A stretch of 64,000 bases of DNA from JBBIJO01 sp037445895 (GTDB lineage: Bacteria; Bacteroidota; Ignavibacteria; Kapaibacteriales; UBA2268). The stretch covers positions 25,215 through 89,214 of the forward strand of contig JBBIJO010000009.1 of NCBI GenBank assembly GCA_037445895.1, read 5' to 3'. The notes under the pieces are model-generated. The model was given only the letters and a program-made list of their open reading frames with translations. It ran no database searches and was not told the DNA's origin. Numbering within the stretch: position 1 is the first letter of the stretch; the number at the start of each line of letters is the position of its first letter. The translations under genes were made by a program, and so were the position numbers. Positions 42,882-51,056 of the stretch are shown here, in pieces.

Positions 42882-44543
42882 TCAAAATATTTTTTCAGGT
42901 TTCGATGGTTTCTCTGGTCTTACTTCTTTTGTCGCTTTTTTAAAGGTTGTTGGGTCGACACCCCCAGGCATTTTTATTTCTTTTCCAGCGAATAAATCTT
43001 CTATTGTTATTATTTGAATCCTGTCGAATTGATAGCCTTTGTATTTGCCCGCATTTTTTGCTTCCTCGCGCATCGGCTTAGTTACCTCCTCGGCAAAGCA
43101 AACAAATACTCCAATATCGGCTTCTGCACTTTGCACAACATTGATAAACTCTCGAATGTTTCTTACATTGGCTCCGCCACTTTTCACTTCGATTAATACT
43201 GTTCCTTTTTCGTTCCCGTTCTTTTTGAATGTTATGTAGCCATCCCAGCCTCCGTCGGCTATCTTTTTCGGATTATGAATCCCATGCAACAAAAATTCGA
43301 TTACCCACTCTTGGAATTCTAACCTGCCTCCTTTTTCCTTCTTTGCAAGTTCTTTTGCCGAGGCAACGTCTTTCGGGAAGCCGTGTATTTCTATTTCACT
43401 ACGGATCTTTCTTTTCAATTTGTCGTCGTAAGGAGCTGTCAGCCTTTCCAAAATTAATCTTATTGCAAGATGAGAAATATCGACGCCGAGCCAATTTCGA
43501 TTCAAGCGGTTTGCTACTGCGATTGTTGTTCCACAACCACAAAAGAAATCTGCAACCAAATCTCCTTCGTTCGAGGATGCTCTAATTATTCTTTCGAGCA
43601 ATGCTTCGGGCTTTTGTGTGGGATAGCCAAGTCGCTCTTTACCGCTTGTTTGTTCTATATCATCCCACAAATTTGTTACAAGCCAACCTTTGGTATGCGT
43701 TGGCCTAAACTTCCTATAAGGAATATTTGGATTGGACCAGTCTATATCACCTTCGTTATCAAGTCTCATCAATTTCTCTTTTGATATTTTCCAGCCTGCT
43801 TTATTGGGAGCTTGCACCCCTTTATATTCATAACACAAGTTTTTCCTTTCCCCCATTCCCATTGATCTAAATAATGGGCTTTTGGCATACCTCCCTTTAT
43901 TATCCTCAAATGGGTAATGCTCCTCGAGTTCTTCATCGCTGAATGGAATTTTTATACTCTCACTATCAAAATAATAATTCTTCGATTTTGTAAAGAACAA
44001 AATTGAATCGGTAATTACACTATATTTTCTATCTTTAAATTGAGATGTTTTGAGACTTTTAGTTCGTCTCCATGTTATCTCATTTTTATATCCTTTCTTT
44101 TTATCTCCAAAAATCAAATCGCAAATAATTTTCAAATAATGACTCATATTAGGGTCGCAATGTAGATAGAACGAGCCAGTATCTTTCAATACCTTGTGCA
44201 TATAATAGATTCTGATTGCCATTGTTGTAAGATAAGAAACGGCAGATTTTGAAATGTTGATTGAATCTAACGTCTTTAAGAACGTGTGAAGGTCTCTATT
44301 TAAATCCAATATTTCAGTCAAGGTATCCTTATAGCCGACGTTGCTCCACGTGTCTGCAAATGCTTCGCGTTGCGCCTTTGTATCGTTCATATCGATATCT
44401 TCGAAAAGTATATTGTAGTTTCTTTTTGAATTGAACGGTGGGTCGATGTAGATTAAATCGATAAATCCCCCTGGATGCTTCTTATATAACTCTTTTAATA
44501 CATCGAGGCAATCGCCAAAGTAAAGTTGTTTCATAGTCTTCAT
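42882..44543 (-). CDS. DNA adenine/cytosine-N4 methyltransferase fused to PD-(D/E)XK nuclease-like domain
   Basis: About 553 residues from ATG 44543 (MKTMKQLYFGDCL); an upstream non-ATG extension is unlikely. Beta-class order: motif IV DPPF at 34-37 (LIYIDPPFNSKRNYN), a long target-recognition region, YPTQKP at 307-312, then motif I DFFCGCGTT at 332-340 and VDISHLAIRL. After the methylase, about residues 410-510 have the form FQEWVIEFLL, GGWDGYITF, VLIEVKSGG: D434 and E452-x-K454 fit a PD-(D/E)XK (Mrr-like) nuclease core. A Pro/Lys-rich tail ends the protein. No separate restriction, specificity or REase gene is adjacent, so it may be a self-contained modification-restriction protein. The target site is unknown. 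Confidence 0.9.
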   Translation of the reverse strand: MKTMKQLYFGDCLDVLKELYKKHPGGFIDLIYIDPPFNSKRNYNILFEDIDMNDTKAQREAFADTWSNVGYKDTLTEILDLNRDLHTFLKTLDSINISKSAVSYLTTMAIRIYYMHKVLKDTGSFYLHCDPNMSHYLKIICDLIFGDKKKGYKNEITWRRTKSLKTSQFKDRKYSVITDSILFFTKSKNYYFDSESIKIPFSDEELEEHYPFEDNKGRYAKSPLFRSMGMGERKNLCYEYKGVQAPNKAGWKISKEKLMRLDNEGDIDWSNPNIPYRKFRPTHTKGWLVTNLWDDIEQTSGKERLGYPTQKPEALLERIIRASSNEGDLVADFFCGCGTTIAVANRLNRNWLGVDISHLAIRLILERLTAPYDDKLKRKIRSEIEIHGFPKDVASAKELAKKEKGGRLEFQEWVIEFLLHGIHNPKKIADGGWDGYITFKKNGNEKGTVLIEVKSGGANVRNIREFINVVQSAEADIGVFVCFAEEVTKPMREEAKNAGKYKGYQFDRIQIITIEDLFAGKEIKMPGGVDPTTFKKATKEVRPEKPSKPEKIF

Positions 44544-44736
44544 TATTAAGAATATTAAATCAAGTTTCGACAGAACCAATAACAAAATTATTCTTTTTTT
44601 AGGAAAAAACAAAAAAAGAGGGCAACCATCAATTAGGTAAATACAATGTTGAACAAAGCAACAACACTCATCATTCATCGATTATTTTAACAGCAATTTT
44701 TTCCAAATGCCGAATTTTCAAAAGTTTATTGTGATT

Positions 44737-44764
44737 TTGCGATGATTATTTTTTTTACTATATT
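44737..44764 (+). promoter_or_regulatory. Possible promoter of the Omp28-like gene
   Basis: TTGCGA (44737-44742) and TATATT (44759-44764) are 16 bases apart, 35 bases before ATG 44800, in the divergent spacer with the methyltransferase. Confidence 0.35.
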
Positions 44765-44789
44765 GCTTTTTAAAATTTATTTTGTTATT

Positions 44790-44794
44790 AGGAG
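44790..44794 (+). promoter_or_regulatory. Shine-Dalgarno AGGAG deciding the 44800 start
   Basis: AGGAG ends five bases before ATG 44800. This favours that ATG over the in-frame TTG at 44782. Confidence 0.7.
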
Positions 44795-44799
44795 TCAAT

Positions 44800-46821
44800 A
44801 TGAAACACCTTTTACTTTTTCTTTCTATTATTTTTGTGTTTGGTTATTATTCGCTTCAGTCGCAATCTCTTCGCAAGGTGGTTATCGAGGAAGCGACTAA
44901 TGCTTCGTGTGGTCCTTGTGCTTTGCAAAACCCAACATTTCAAAAGTGGCTTAGCAATCATAGCGAGATAGTGATTCCGGTGATTTACCACGCTTGGTGG
45001 CCCGGCTCGACCGACCCAATGTATGTGTTCAATAAGGATATGAATGAAACACGAATTAATTATTATGGAATTACCGGGGTTCCTTCGGGGCGAGTCAATG
45101 GAAAAATAGCAACACCGACTGGCAATTGGTATGCCGGTGCTGTCGGCGATACGATTGCTTTAAACAACGAATTGGTTAAACAACCATTCTATTCGCCAAT
45201 TACAATCGGTTTAACACTCCAACATAATAATGGGAATGGTTCGATTCACATTGATATTTCGTCGCTCGCAAAATTTTCGAATAAAAAACTTCGCGTTGCT
45301 GTTTGCGAAAAACACCATTACTACGAAAATGCCGGAAGTAACGGGGAAAAAGAATTCTACTATGTTGCTCGCCTTATGCTACCAAATGCAACAGGAACCA
45401 ATATAAGTCTCGATGTAGGGGAGTCGAAATCATTCGACTTCGATTTCACTGTTGACCCTACCTGTGCCGACGACTTATACGCAGTAGCCTTTATTCAGGA
45501 CGACAATACAAAGGAAATTTTACAAGCAGAATGGACAATAGAACAAACTAAACCGAAAGAACCCAATTATGCTTTCATATTGCTTCGTTTAGACTTATCC
45601 GACGTTGGGGGGAGCGGCGACGTTGTTTATCTCGACGTCCAAGCATTAAACAATTCTAATTCCGATGCGGTCTTTTCATTAAGTCCAGAGTCGGCAACGT
45701 CGCTCCCGCAGGATTGGACTGTTGAAATCGACGGCAACAAAAGCCAAGTAACAATTCCTGCCAATGGTAAGGAAGCCATTAGGCTCAAAGTTACTATTGG
45801 TTCGACAGTCGCTATTGCCGACATTTTGCTATCGGCACAAGTGCAAGGCGAAACCAAGACACTCCAAACCCCAAGCGTAACTATTGTCCATCAATCGGTC
45901 GAAAGACTTCATATTCTTGGAGGCGAACCGACACATTCAATACTACCAATTATTAGCAACACTGGGTGGGGTGGAAAATTTTACGGTTTATCATCTACGA
46001 ACTACGAAAGTATATATAACAAATTGAATTCCTTGAAAACGATTATTTGGAATGGAAGCACCACGGGCGAAGTTACTTCGTCGGTTGGTTATTTATTACA
46101 AGACGCTATTTACAACAACATTAATGTCATTATTTGTGGAGGTCGAATCACCCAAGGTCTTATTTCGAGCGGCGTTTTGCCATTGTTAGGAGTTCAGTTT
46201 ATTGCCTATTGCCGCGAAGGCTACGGACAAGCTCCTTGGCCCGTTACATTGGCTGGAGTTCAAAACGACCCTATCAGCTGGGACTTTGGCAATAATGTTC
46301 AGGGGAACTTAATTCAGTATCTATTGCCACTTTACCGAATAATTAATCCCACAACGACCACGCCAATAATGACATTCGCTAAATCCAAGGATTCGATATT
46401 TGCCGTGAAAGTGGAATACGAAAATTCTCGCGCCGTTCTATTAGGTTTGAACCCATATATAATTCTCGACGGAACTATTCGAACGAAACTGATTTCGCGC
46501 TCCATTGATTGGGTCGAAGGAGTTTCTGCCGCTGATGACGATATTCTACAACCAGCCGATTTTGCCGATATTTCAGTTACGCCAAACCCCGCTTCCAACA
46601 ATGTCTCTATCGCTTTGAATTGCAAGAAAAATATTACAAAAGCTCGAATTTACCTTACGAACGTTATCGGCGAAACAATCGGCATTGTTTACGAAGGAGA
46701 ATTACTCGCCGGCGAAACGACTTTAACATATTCACTTTCTACTTTGGCAACCCAAGTGCTTTACCTTGTTGCTGAACTCGACGAAAGTATAAAAGTCTGC
46801 GTAATACAAAAAGTGAAGTAA
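44800..46821 (+). CDS. Omp28-like thioredoxin-fold protein with T9SS sorting domain
   Basis: The 673-residue protein has a signal peptide (MKHLLLFLSIIFVFGYYSLQ, cleavage after SQ). Residues ~25-230 are a thioredoxin-like domain with C37-G-P-C40 (EATNASCGPC) and a cis-Pro loop GITGVPSGRVNG, matching the Omp28/Omp28-related outer-membrane family. The middle is uncharacterised beta-rich sequence. The last ~80 residues are a T9SS domain (ISVTPNPASNNVSIAL, ARIYLTNVIGETIGIVYEG). It is one of the few plus-strand genes, with its own predicted promoter, and converges on the hemerythrin-PAS gene. A redox or disulfide role at the cell surface is inferred from the CGPC motif. Confidence 0.9.
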   Translation: MKHLLLFLSIIFVFGYYSLQSQSLRKVVIEEATNASCGPCALQNPTFQKWLSNHSEIVIPVIYHAWWPGSTDPMYVFNKDMNETRINYYGITGVPSGRVNGKIATPTGNWYAGAVGDTIALNNELVKQPFYSPITIGLTLQHNNGNGSIHIDISSLAKFSNKKLRVAVCEKHHYYENAGSNGEKEFYYVARLMLPNATGTNISLDVGESKSFDFDFTVDPTCADDLYAVAFIQDDNTKEILQAEWTIEQTKPKEPNYAFILLRLDLSDVGGSGDVVYLDVQALNNSNSDAVFSLSPESATSLPQDWTVEIDGNKSQVTIPANGKEAIRLKVTIGSTVAIADILLSAQVQGETKTLQTPSVTIVHQSVERLHILGGEPTHSILPIISNTGWGGKFYGLSSTNYESIYNKLNSLKTIIWNGSTTGEVTSSVGYLLQDAIYNNINVIICGGRITQGLISSGVLPLLGVQFIAYCREGYGQAPWPVTLAGVQNDPISWDFGNNVQGNLIQYLLPLYRIINPTTTTPIMTFAKSKDSIFAVKVEYENSRAVLLGLNPYIILDGTIRTKLISRSIDWVEGVSAADDDILQPADFADISVTPNPASNNVSIALNCKKNITKARIYLTNVIGETIGIVYEGELLAGETTLTYSLSTLATQVLYLVAELDESIKVCVIQKVK

Positions 46822-46860
46822 AAGAAATTCCTTTTAGTGGGATTCTATCTATACTTGTTC

Positions 46861-46888
46861 GAACAAGGGGCGGCGGCGCCCCTTGTTC
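46861..46888. repeat. Palindromic repeat, copy B
   Basis: GAACAAGGGGCG (46861-46872), loop GCGG, CGCCCCTTGTTC (46877-46888). An extra CTTGTTC directly before it (46854-46860) can pair with the left arm instead. It lies in the 83-base spacer between two convergent genes and is probably a bidirectional terminator or REP-like element. Confidence 0.85.
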
Positions 46889-46904
46889 ATAGAAAGACAG
46901 CTTT

Positions 46905-47849
46905 TTATGCTTCGTCTAACAGGCGTTTTTCGCCATCAAGTTTGCGGTATGGTTGAACGTCTTGGACCATCTCGACAACTCCTTGGTATTCGCCGTTTTC
47001 GTTCCGAACAGCATAGTATGCAATAAATAGAAATTTCCCCTCGAAATTTATCCAGAAAGTTGCCGAATCTCTTTTACCCGCCTTCATTTCCTCGATAATT
47101 TTGTTGACAAGATGAACACTTTTTTGTGGATGGCAAAGCTGAACTGTTCTTCCAACCACTGAAAGTGTGCGAGCAAAAATTTTTTCTTTCTCTACTTTGT
47201 TGAAATATCGAACTCTGTCGTCTGCATCAACAAATGTCAACTCAACAGGCAAAGCATCGAGCATATTTGTAATGACCTCCGTCGAGAGCGACGCCAGAAG
47301 GTCAATTTTATCCCCCGATTCCTTTTCGAGAGCATCGACAAGGGTTTTGTAACGTATGTATGCACCGCTCCCAAGCGTTTCTAATTCAATTCGATTAAAT
47401 TCCGAAATTAAATAGGGTTCGTCGTCGTGTTGGACAAAGTTTTTACCCATCGGGTAGAGTATGTCGTTTTCTTTCCAAATATGGTCCTTTGTCAAAGCAG
47501 AATATCTTTGAACAATCTCTTCGAAGGATTCGAGTTTTTCGACTGTTTTATCCGACTCGGACATAAATTGCTTAATCTGGTTCAAATACTTGCGTTCCAA
47601 TTCATGTTCTTGCAACATAACTGCAATAGGACCGTCGGGAGTCATTCCATTTTCAACTAACAAAGGAAAATATACTTTTTCTTCTTTCGTATTGTGGCAA
47701 AGCTCACCGTAGTCCCAAAGAACTTCGACCAATGTTTCTACTATTGTCCAATTTTTTCTTTTGCGTTCAATTTGTTTATCTAAAATAACGAGTGCCTTTT
47801 CGATAATCGAATGGTCGTTCATCAGGTTCGTAATATACAAAGATGACAT
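46905..47849 (-). CDS. Hemerythrin (HHE) domain plus PAS domain protein
   Basis: From ATG 47849 (MSSLYITNLMNDH) it has 314 residues. An upstream TTG extension adds 19 hydrophobic residues and is less likely. The first ~180 residues are an HHE hemerythrin-like four-helix bundle with iron-ligand candidates in NDHSIIEKAL, ELCHNTKEEKVYFPLL, LQEHELERKYL and KDHIWKENDILYP. The C-terminal ~110 residues are a PAS domain (ELTFVDADDRVRYFNKVE to FLFIAYYAVRNENGEYQGVV), as in DUF438/PAS_10 proteins. A role in sensing oxygen, NO or redox state is inferred. It is divergent from a metal-efflux gene, so a shared spacer promoter is possible. Confidence 0.9.
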   Translation of the reverse strand: MSSLYITNLMNDHSIIEKALVILDKQIERKRKNWTIVETLVEVLWDYGELCHNTKEEKVYFPLLVENGMTPDGPIAVMLQEHELERKYLNQIKQFMSESDKTVEKLESFEEIVQRYSALTKDHIWKENDILYPMGKNFVQHDDEPYLISEFNRIELETLGSGAYIRYKTLVDALEKESGDKIDLLASLSTEVITNMLDALPVELTFVDADDRVRYFNKVEKEKIFARTLSVVGRTVQLCHPQKSVHLVNKIIEEMKAGKRDSATFWINFEGKFLFIAYYAVRNENGEYQGVVEMVQDVQPYRKLDGEKRLLDEA

Positions 47850-48141
47850 TCCTAATACCCCATAAATAAAAAATACAAAATTAAGAACCACAAATAAGTT
47901 ACACAAGTTAAATTGGAAAATAGAATCCGATTTATATTGATTGTGTGTTGTTGCAAAAGTTAGTTCGGACTCGGAAACGGCGTTTCGAGCCGAAGAAGAC
48001 GGGAAAAATAAAATCTTTTATAGTTCGAGGCAACCGATTATCGAAACAGAAACACCTAATACTATCTGGCTGGCAAAGTGCTCTCAAATTTGTAATTTGG
48101 AGTTTAGTAAATAGGAATTTATATAATATTGGGTTTTGCCA

Positions 48142-48855
48142 ATGGCTTATTTAGATAAAATGGGAACACACAACAGCGATGAGAGTAGCGAAACCTTGGG
48201 AACTTTCGAGGGATTAAAAGGAGCCGACTTTGCTACTACACACGAACAACGCACCCGTTGGGTTGTTTATCTAACCGCTGGAACAATGATGTTGGAAATA
48301 TTTTTTGGATATTGGACAAAATCAATGGCGCTTCTTGCCGATGGCTACCATATGGCATCACATGTTTTTGCTCTTGGATTAAGTTGGATTGCTTATATTG
48401 TTGCTCGTAAACTATCGAAGAACGCAAAACTTTCGGTCAATCGGAATAAATTGCTTGCACTTTCGGGCTTTACAAGCGCATTGGTTCTTCAAATTGTTGC
48501 AATCGTTATGCTCATCGAATCGGTCGATAGATTTTTCCATCCATTAGCAATTAAATTCGGAGAGGCTATTTTCGTAGCATTTATTGGGCTTATAGTCAAT
48601 GGGTTAAGTGCAGTATTACTTCATCAGAAGTTCGAACATCACGACCACAATATTCGTTCGGCATACTTTCATGTTCTTGCCGATGGACTAACAAGTTTGA
48701 CAGCAATTATTGCTTTGGCGGCTGGTATGTTCTACAATCTTTATTCGCTCGATAGCATAAGCGGAATAATTAGTTCTTTTGTAATAACAAAGTGGGCAAT
48801 CGATTTGATGAAGGATGCAGGGAAGGAACTCGTCGACTTTAAAATTGAACAATAA
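48142..48855 (+). CDS. Cation diffusion facilitator (DmeF-like)
   Basis: The 237-residue protein has a His-containing N-terminal stretch (MGTHNSDESSE) and about six membrane helices. The metal site motifs are SMALLADGYHMASH in helix 2 and AYFHVLADGLTSL in helix 5, the pattern of DmeF-type divalent-metal/proton antiporters. A short His-rich loop (HQKFEHHDHN) connects helices 4 and 5. It expels Zn2+, Co2+, Ni2+ or similar ions; the specificity is not readable. The C-terminal cytoplasmic domain is short. I chose ATG 48142; TTG 48136 is an alternative. It is divergent from the hemerythrin-PAS gene and 58 bases ahead of the acyl-CoA synthetase. Confidence 0.9.
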   Translation: MAYLDKMGTHNSDESSETLGTFEGLKGADFATTHEQRTRWVVYLTAGTMMLEIFFGYWTKSMALLADGYHMASHVFALGLSWIAYIVARKLSKNAKLSVNRNKLLALSGFTSALVLQIVAIVMLIESVDRFFHPLAIKFGEAIFVAFIGLIVNGLSAVLLHQKFEHHDHNIRSAYFHVLADGLTSLTAIIALAAGMFYNLYSLDSISGIISSFVITKWAIDLMKDAGKELVDFKIEQ

Positions 48856-48913
48856 ATCTAGATTGCTTTCTTAATTTTGATTTTTTACGTGAAATAGGAT
48901 GGGGAAATAGAAT

Positions 48914-50968
48914 ATGCTGGTTAATGAGATTATTGAACCCAAAAGTATTGTAGTTGTTGGCGGTTCGAACGATTTGCAAAAGCCCGGCGGAAAGGTTCTG
49001 CAAAATCTACTTCGCGGCGGTTTCGACGGCAAACTCTACGTCGTCAATCCAAAGGAACAGACAGTCCAAGGGATTCAGTGTTTCCCAAATTGCAATGAAT
49101 TGCCACAAGTTGAACTTGCTATCGTTGCAATTGCAGCTAAAAATGTTCCAGAAACAATTGCTGTTCTTGCAAAAGAAAAGGGAACACGCGCTTTTATTGT
49201 CCTTTCGGCTGGATTTAGCGAAATGGGTGCCGAAGGTCGTCGGCTTGAACAAGAAATTGCCGAGACCGTTCGCAATGTTAAGGGGACGCTTATAGGTCCG
49301 AATTGCATAGGAGTAGTTACTAAATCATATAAAGGTGTTTTTGCAGGTCCTATACCTGAATACGACTCGGCAGGATGCGACTTTGTTTCGGCATCGGGAG
49401 CGACAGCAGTTTTCATTCTCGAAGAAGCTATCACACGCGGGATAAAATTTTCGCAAATCTTTTCCGTTGGAAATTCAGCTCAAATCGGTATCGAAGAAAT
49501 ACTTGAATTTTGGGATACTAACTATAACCCCAAAAGTTCAAAAGTAAAGTTAATCTATGCTGAACAAATCGCTAACCCACAAAAATTTTTGAAACATTCG
49601 AGTTCATTAATTGCCAAAGGTTGCCGAATCGCTGCAATTAAGGCTGGTCGCACCCAAGCAGGCTCCCGAGCTGTATCATCGCATACTGGAGCGCTCGCTG
49701 GCGCCGATGAAATGATAGAGGCACTCTTCCGAAAGGCTGGAATTGTTCGTTGCGAAAGTCGAATGGAGTTGGTTTACGTTGCTGGTGTATTACTAAACAA
49801 GCAAATCGAAGGCAAACGATTTGCAATCGTCACACACGCCGGCGGACCAGCGGTTATGCTGACCGACACTATGGAATCCGAAGGGTTAGTAGTGCCACAG
49901 ATAACAGGTCCCGACTCAGATGAACTTCTACGACAACTACACTACGGCTCTTCGGTTTCTAACCCAATAGACTTTTTAGCAACCGGAACCGCCGAACATT
50001 TAGACGTAATTCTTGATTATATCGAAAATAAGTTCAATAATATCGACGCCTCGGTTGTGATATTTGGAACACCCGGTTTGTTCGACGTTAGCAATGTTTA
50101 TCGCGTTCTACACCAAAGAATCATCCAATCGCAAAAGCCAATATTCCCCGTTCTTCCTTCGATAGTGCAGGCAAAGCAGGAAATCGAGCTATTCAAATCG
50201 CTCGGCGGAATCTATTTCAACGACGAAGTTGCTCTTGGAAAGGCTATCGGAAAAGTCGTAAAAGCCAAACCCTTCGCAAAAACACCCACCCCAAAGTTAG
50301 TCGAACGCACTAATCGAATTCGTAGCATAGTCGATAGAAACCCAAACGGCTTCCTTTCTATCAACGAAGCAAAGCAACTTCTCGATTTCGCAGGCATTGC
50401 GTTTGTCAAATCAAAAGTAGTTATGGATATTTCCGAACTGGAAGATGCACTGAACAAAGTCGGATTGCCAATTGCTATGAAAGTTGTTGGTCCTTTGCAC
50501 AAAACCGATGTTGGGGGAGTTTGTTTGAACATACAAAATTACGAACAAGCTCGCTCGAAATTCGATGAACTAATCCAAATCGAAGGTATCGAAGGAATCG
50601 AAATTCAACAGATGGCTACCGGCAAAGAATTATTCTTCGGGGTGAAGTGGGAAAGTGGATTTGGACATCTAATTATTTTCGGTTTAGGAGGAATATTCGT
50701 CGAGGTTCTTCACGACGTTCAAACAGCATTAGCACCACTATCGCCGGAAGAAGCAAAAGCGATGATTCACTCAATCAAAGGATACCCATTAATCGAAGGG
50801 GTGCGAGGAGAAAAAGGGCTCGACGAAAATGCATTAATAGAAACACTGCTTCGAATTTCCGAACTTGCCGAAATCGCGCCAGAAATTCGGGAAATGGATA
50901 TCAATCCGGCGTTCGCTAACTCAAAAGGAGTTATTGCTGTCGATGCAAAAATAAGAATAGAGAAATAA
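48914..50968 (+). CDS. ADP-forming acyl-CoA synthetase, fused subunits
   Basis: The 684-residue protein interconverts acyl-CoA, ADP and phosphate with the acid, ATP and CoA, recovering ATP from acetyl-CoA or similar thioesters. Order: CoA-binding Rossmann domain (1-135; SIVVVGGSNDLQKPGG, LIGPNCIGVV), succinyl-CoA-synthetase-like domains with the phosphorylated H257 in SSHTGALAGADE, then a C-terminal ATP-grasp domain (~475-684; LSINEAKQLLDFAGIAFVKS, GGIFVEVLHD, DINPAF). This is the single-chain form of the acetate-CoA ligase (ADP-forming) family. The substrate could be acetate or a longer acid. No partner genes are adjacent. Confidence 0.94.
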   Translation: MLVNEIIEPKSIVVVGGSNDLQKPGGKVLQNLLRGGFDGKLYVVNPKEQTVQGIQCFPNCNELPQVELAIVAIAAKNVPETIAVLAKEKGTRAFIVLSAGFSEMGAEGRRLEQEIAETVRNVKGTLIGPNCIGVVTKSYKGVFAGPIPEYDSAGCDFVSASGATAVFILEEAITRGIKFSQIFSVGNSAQIGIEEILEFWDTNYNPKSSKVKLIYAEQIANPQKFLKHSSSLIAKGCRIAAIKAGRTQAGSRAVSSHTGALAGADEMIEALFRKAGIVRCESRMELVYVAGVLLNKQIEGKRFAIVTHAGGPAVMLTDTMESEGLVVPQITGPDSDELLRQLHYGSSVSNPIDFLATGTAEHLDVILDYIENKFNNIDASVVIFGTPGLFDVSNVYRVLHQRIIQSQKPIFPVLPSIVQAKQEIELFKSLGGIYFNDEVALGKAIGKVVKAKPFAKTPTPKLVERTNRIRSIVDRNPNGFLSINEAKQLLDFAGIAFVKSKVVMDISELEDALNKVGLPIAMKVVGPLHKTDVGGVCLNIQNYEQARSKFDELIQIEGIEGIEIQQMATGKELFFGVKWESGFGHLIIFGLGGIFVEVLHDVQTALAPLSPEEAKAMIHSIKGYPLIEGVRGEKGLDENALIETLLRISELAEIAPEIREMDINPAFANSKGVIAVDAKIRIEK

Positions 50969-50997
50969 AGGGAAGGCAACTATTGGGAACAACAAAA

Positions 50998-51042
50998 TAT
51001 TATTGAACAAGGGATACCGCCGCAGTCCCTTGTTCAATAATA
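50998..51042. repeat. Palindromic repeat, copy C
   Basis: Perfect 17-bp arms (50998-51014 and 51026-51042) containing TTGAACAAGGGA, with an 11-base loop. It lies between two convergent genes, like copy B. Confidence 0.85.
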
Positions 51043-51056
51043 GTTCAATAATAATA

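Noticed and set aside
44544..44678. 45-residue N-terminal extension of the methyltransferase
   Set aside because: Low-complexity hydrophobic sequence ahead of the conserved MKQLYFGDCL start; ATG 44543 or 44534 fits the family.
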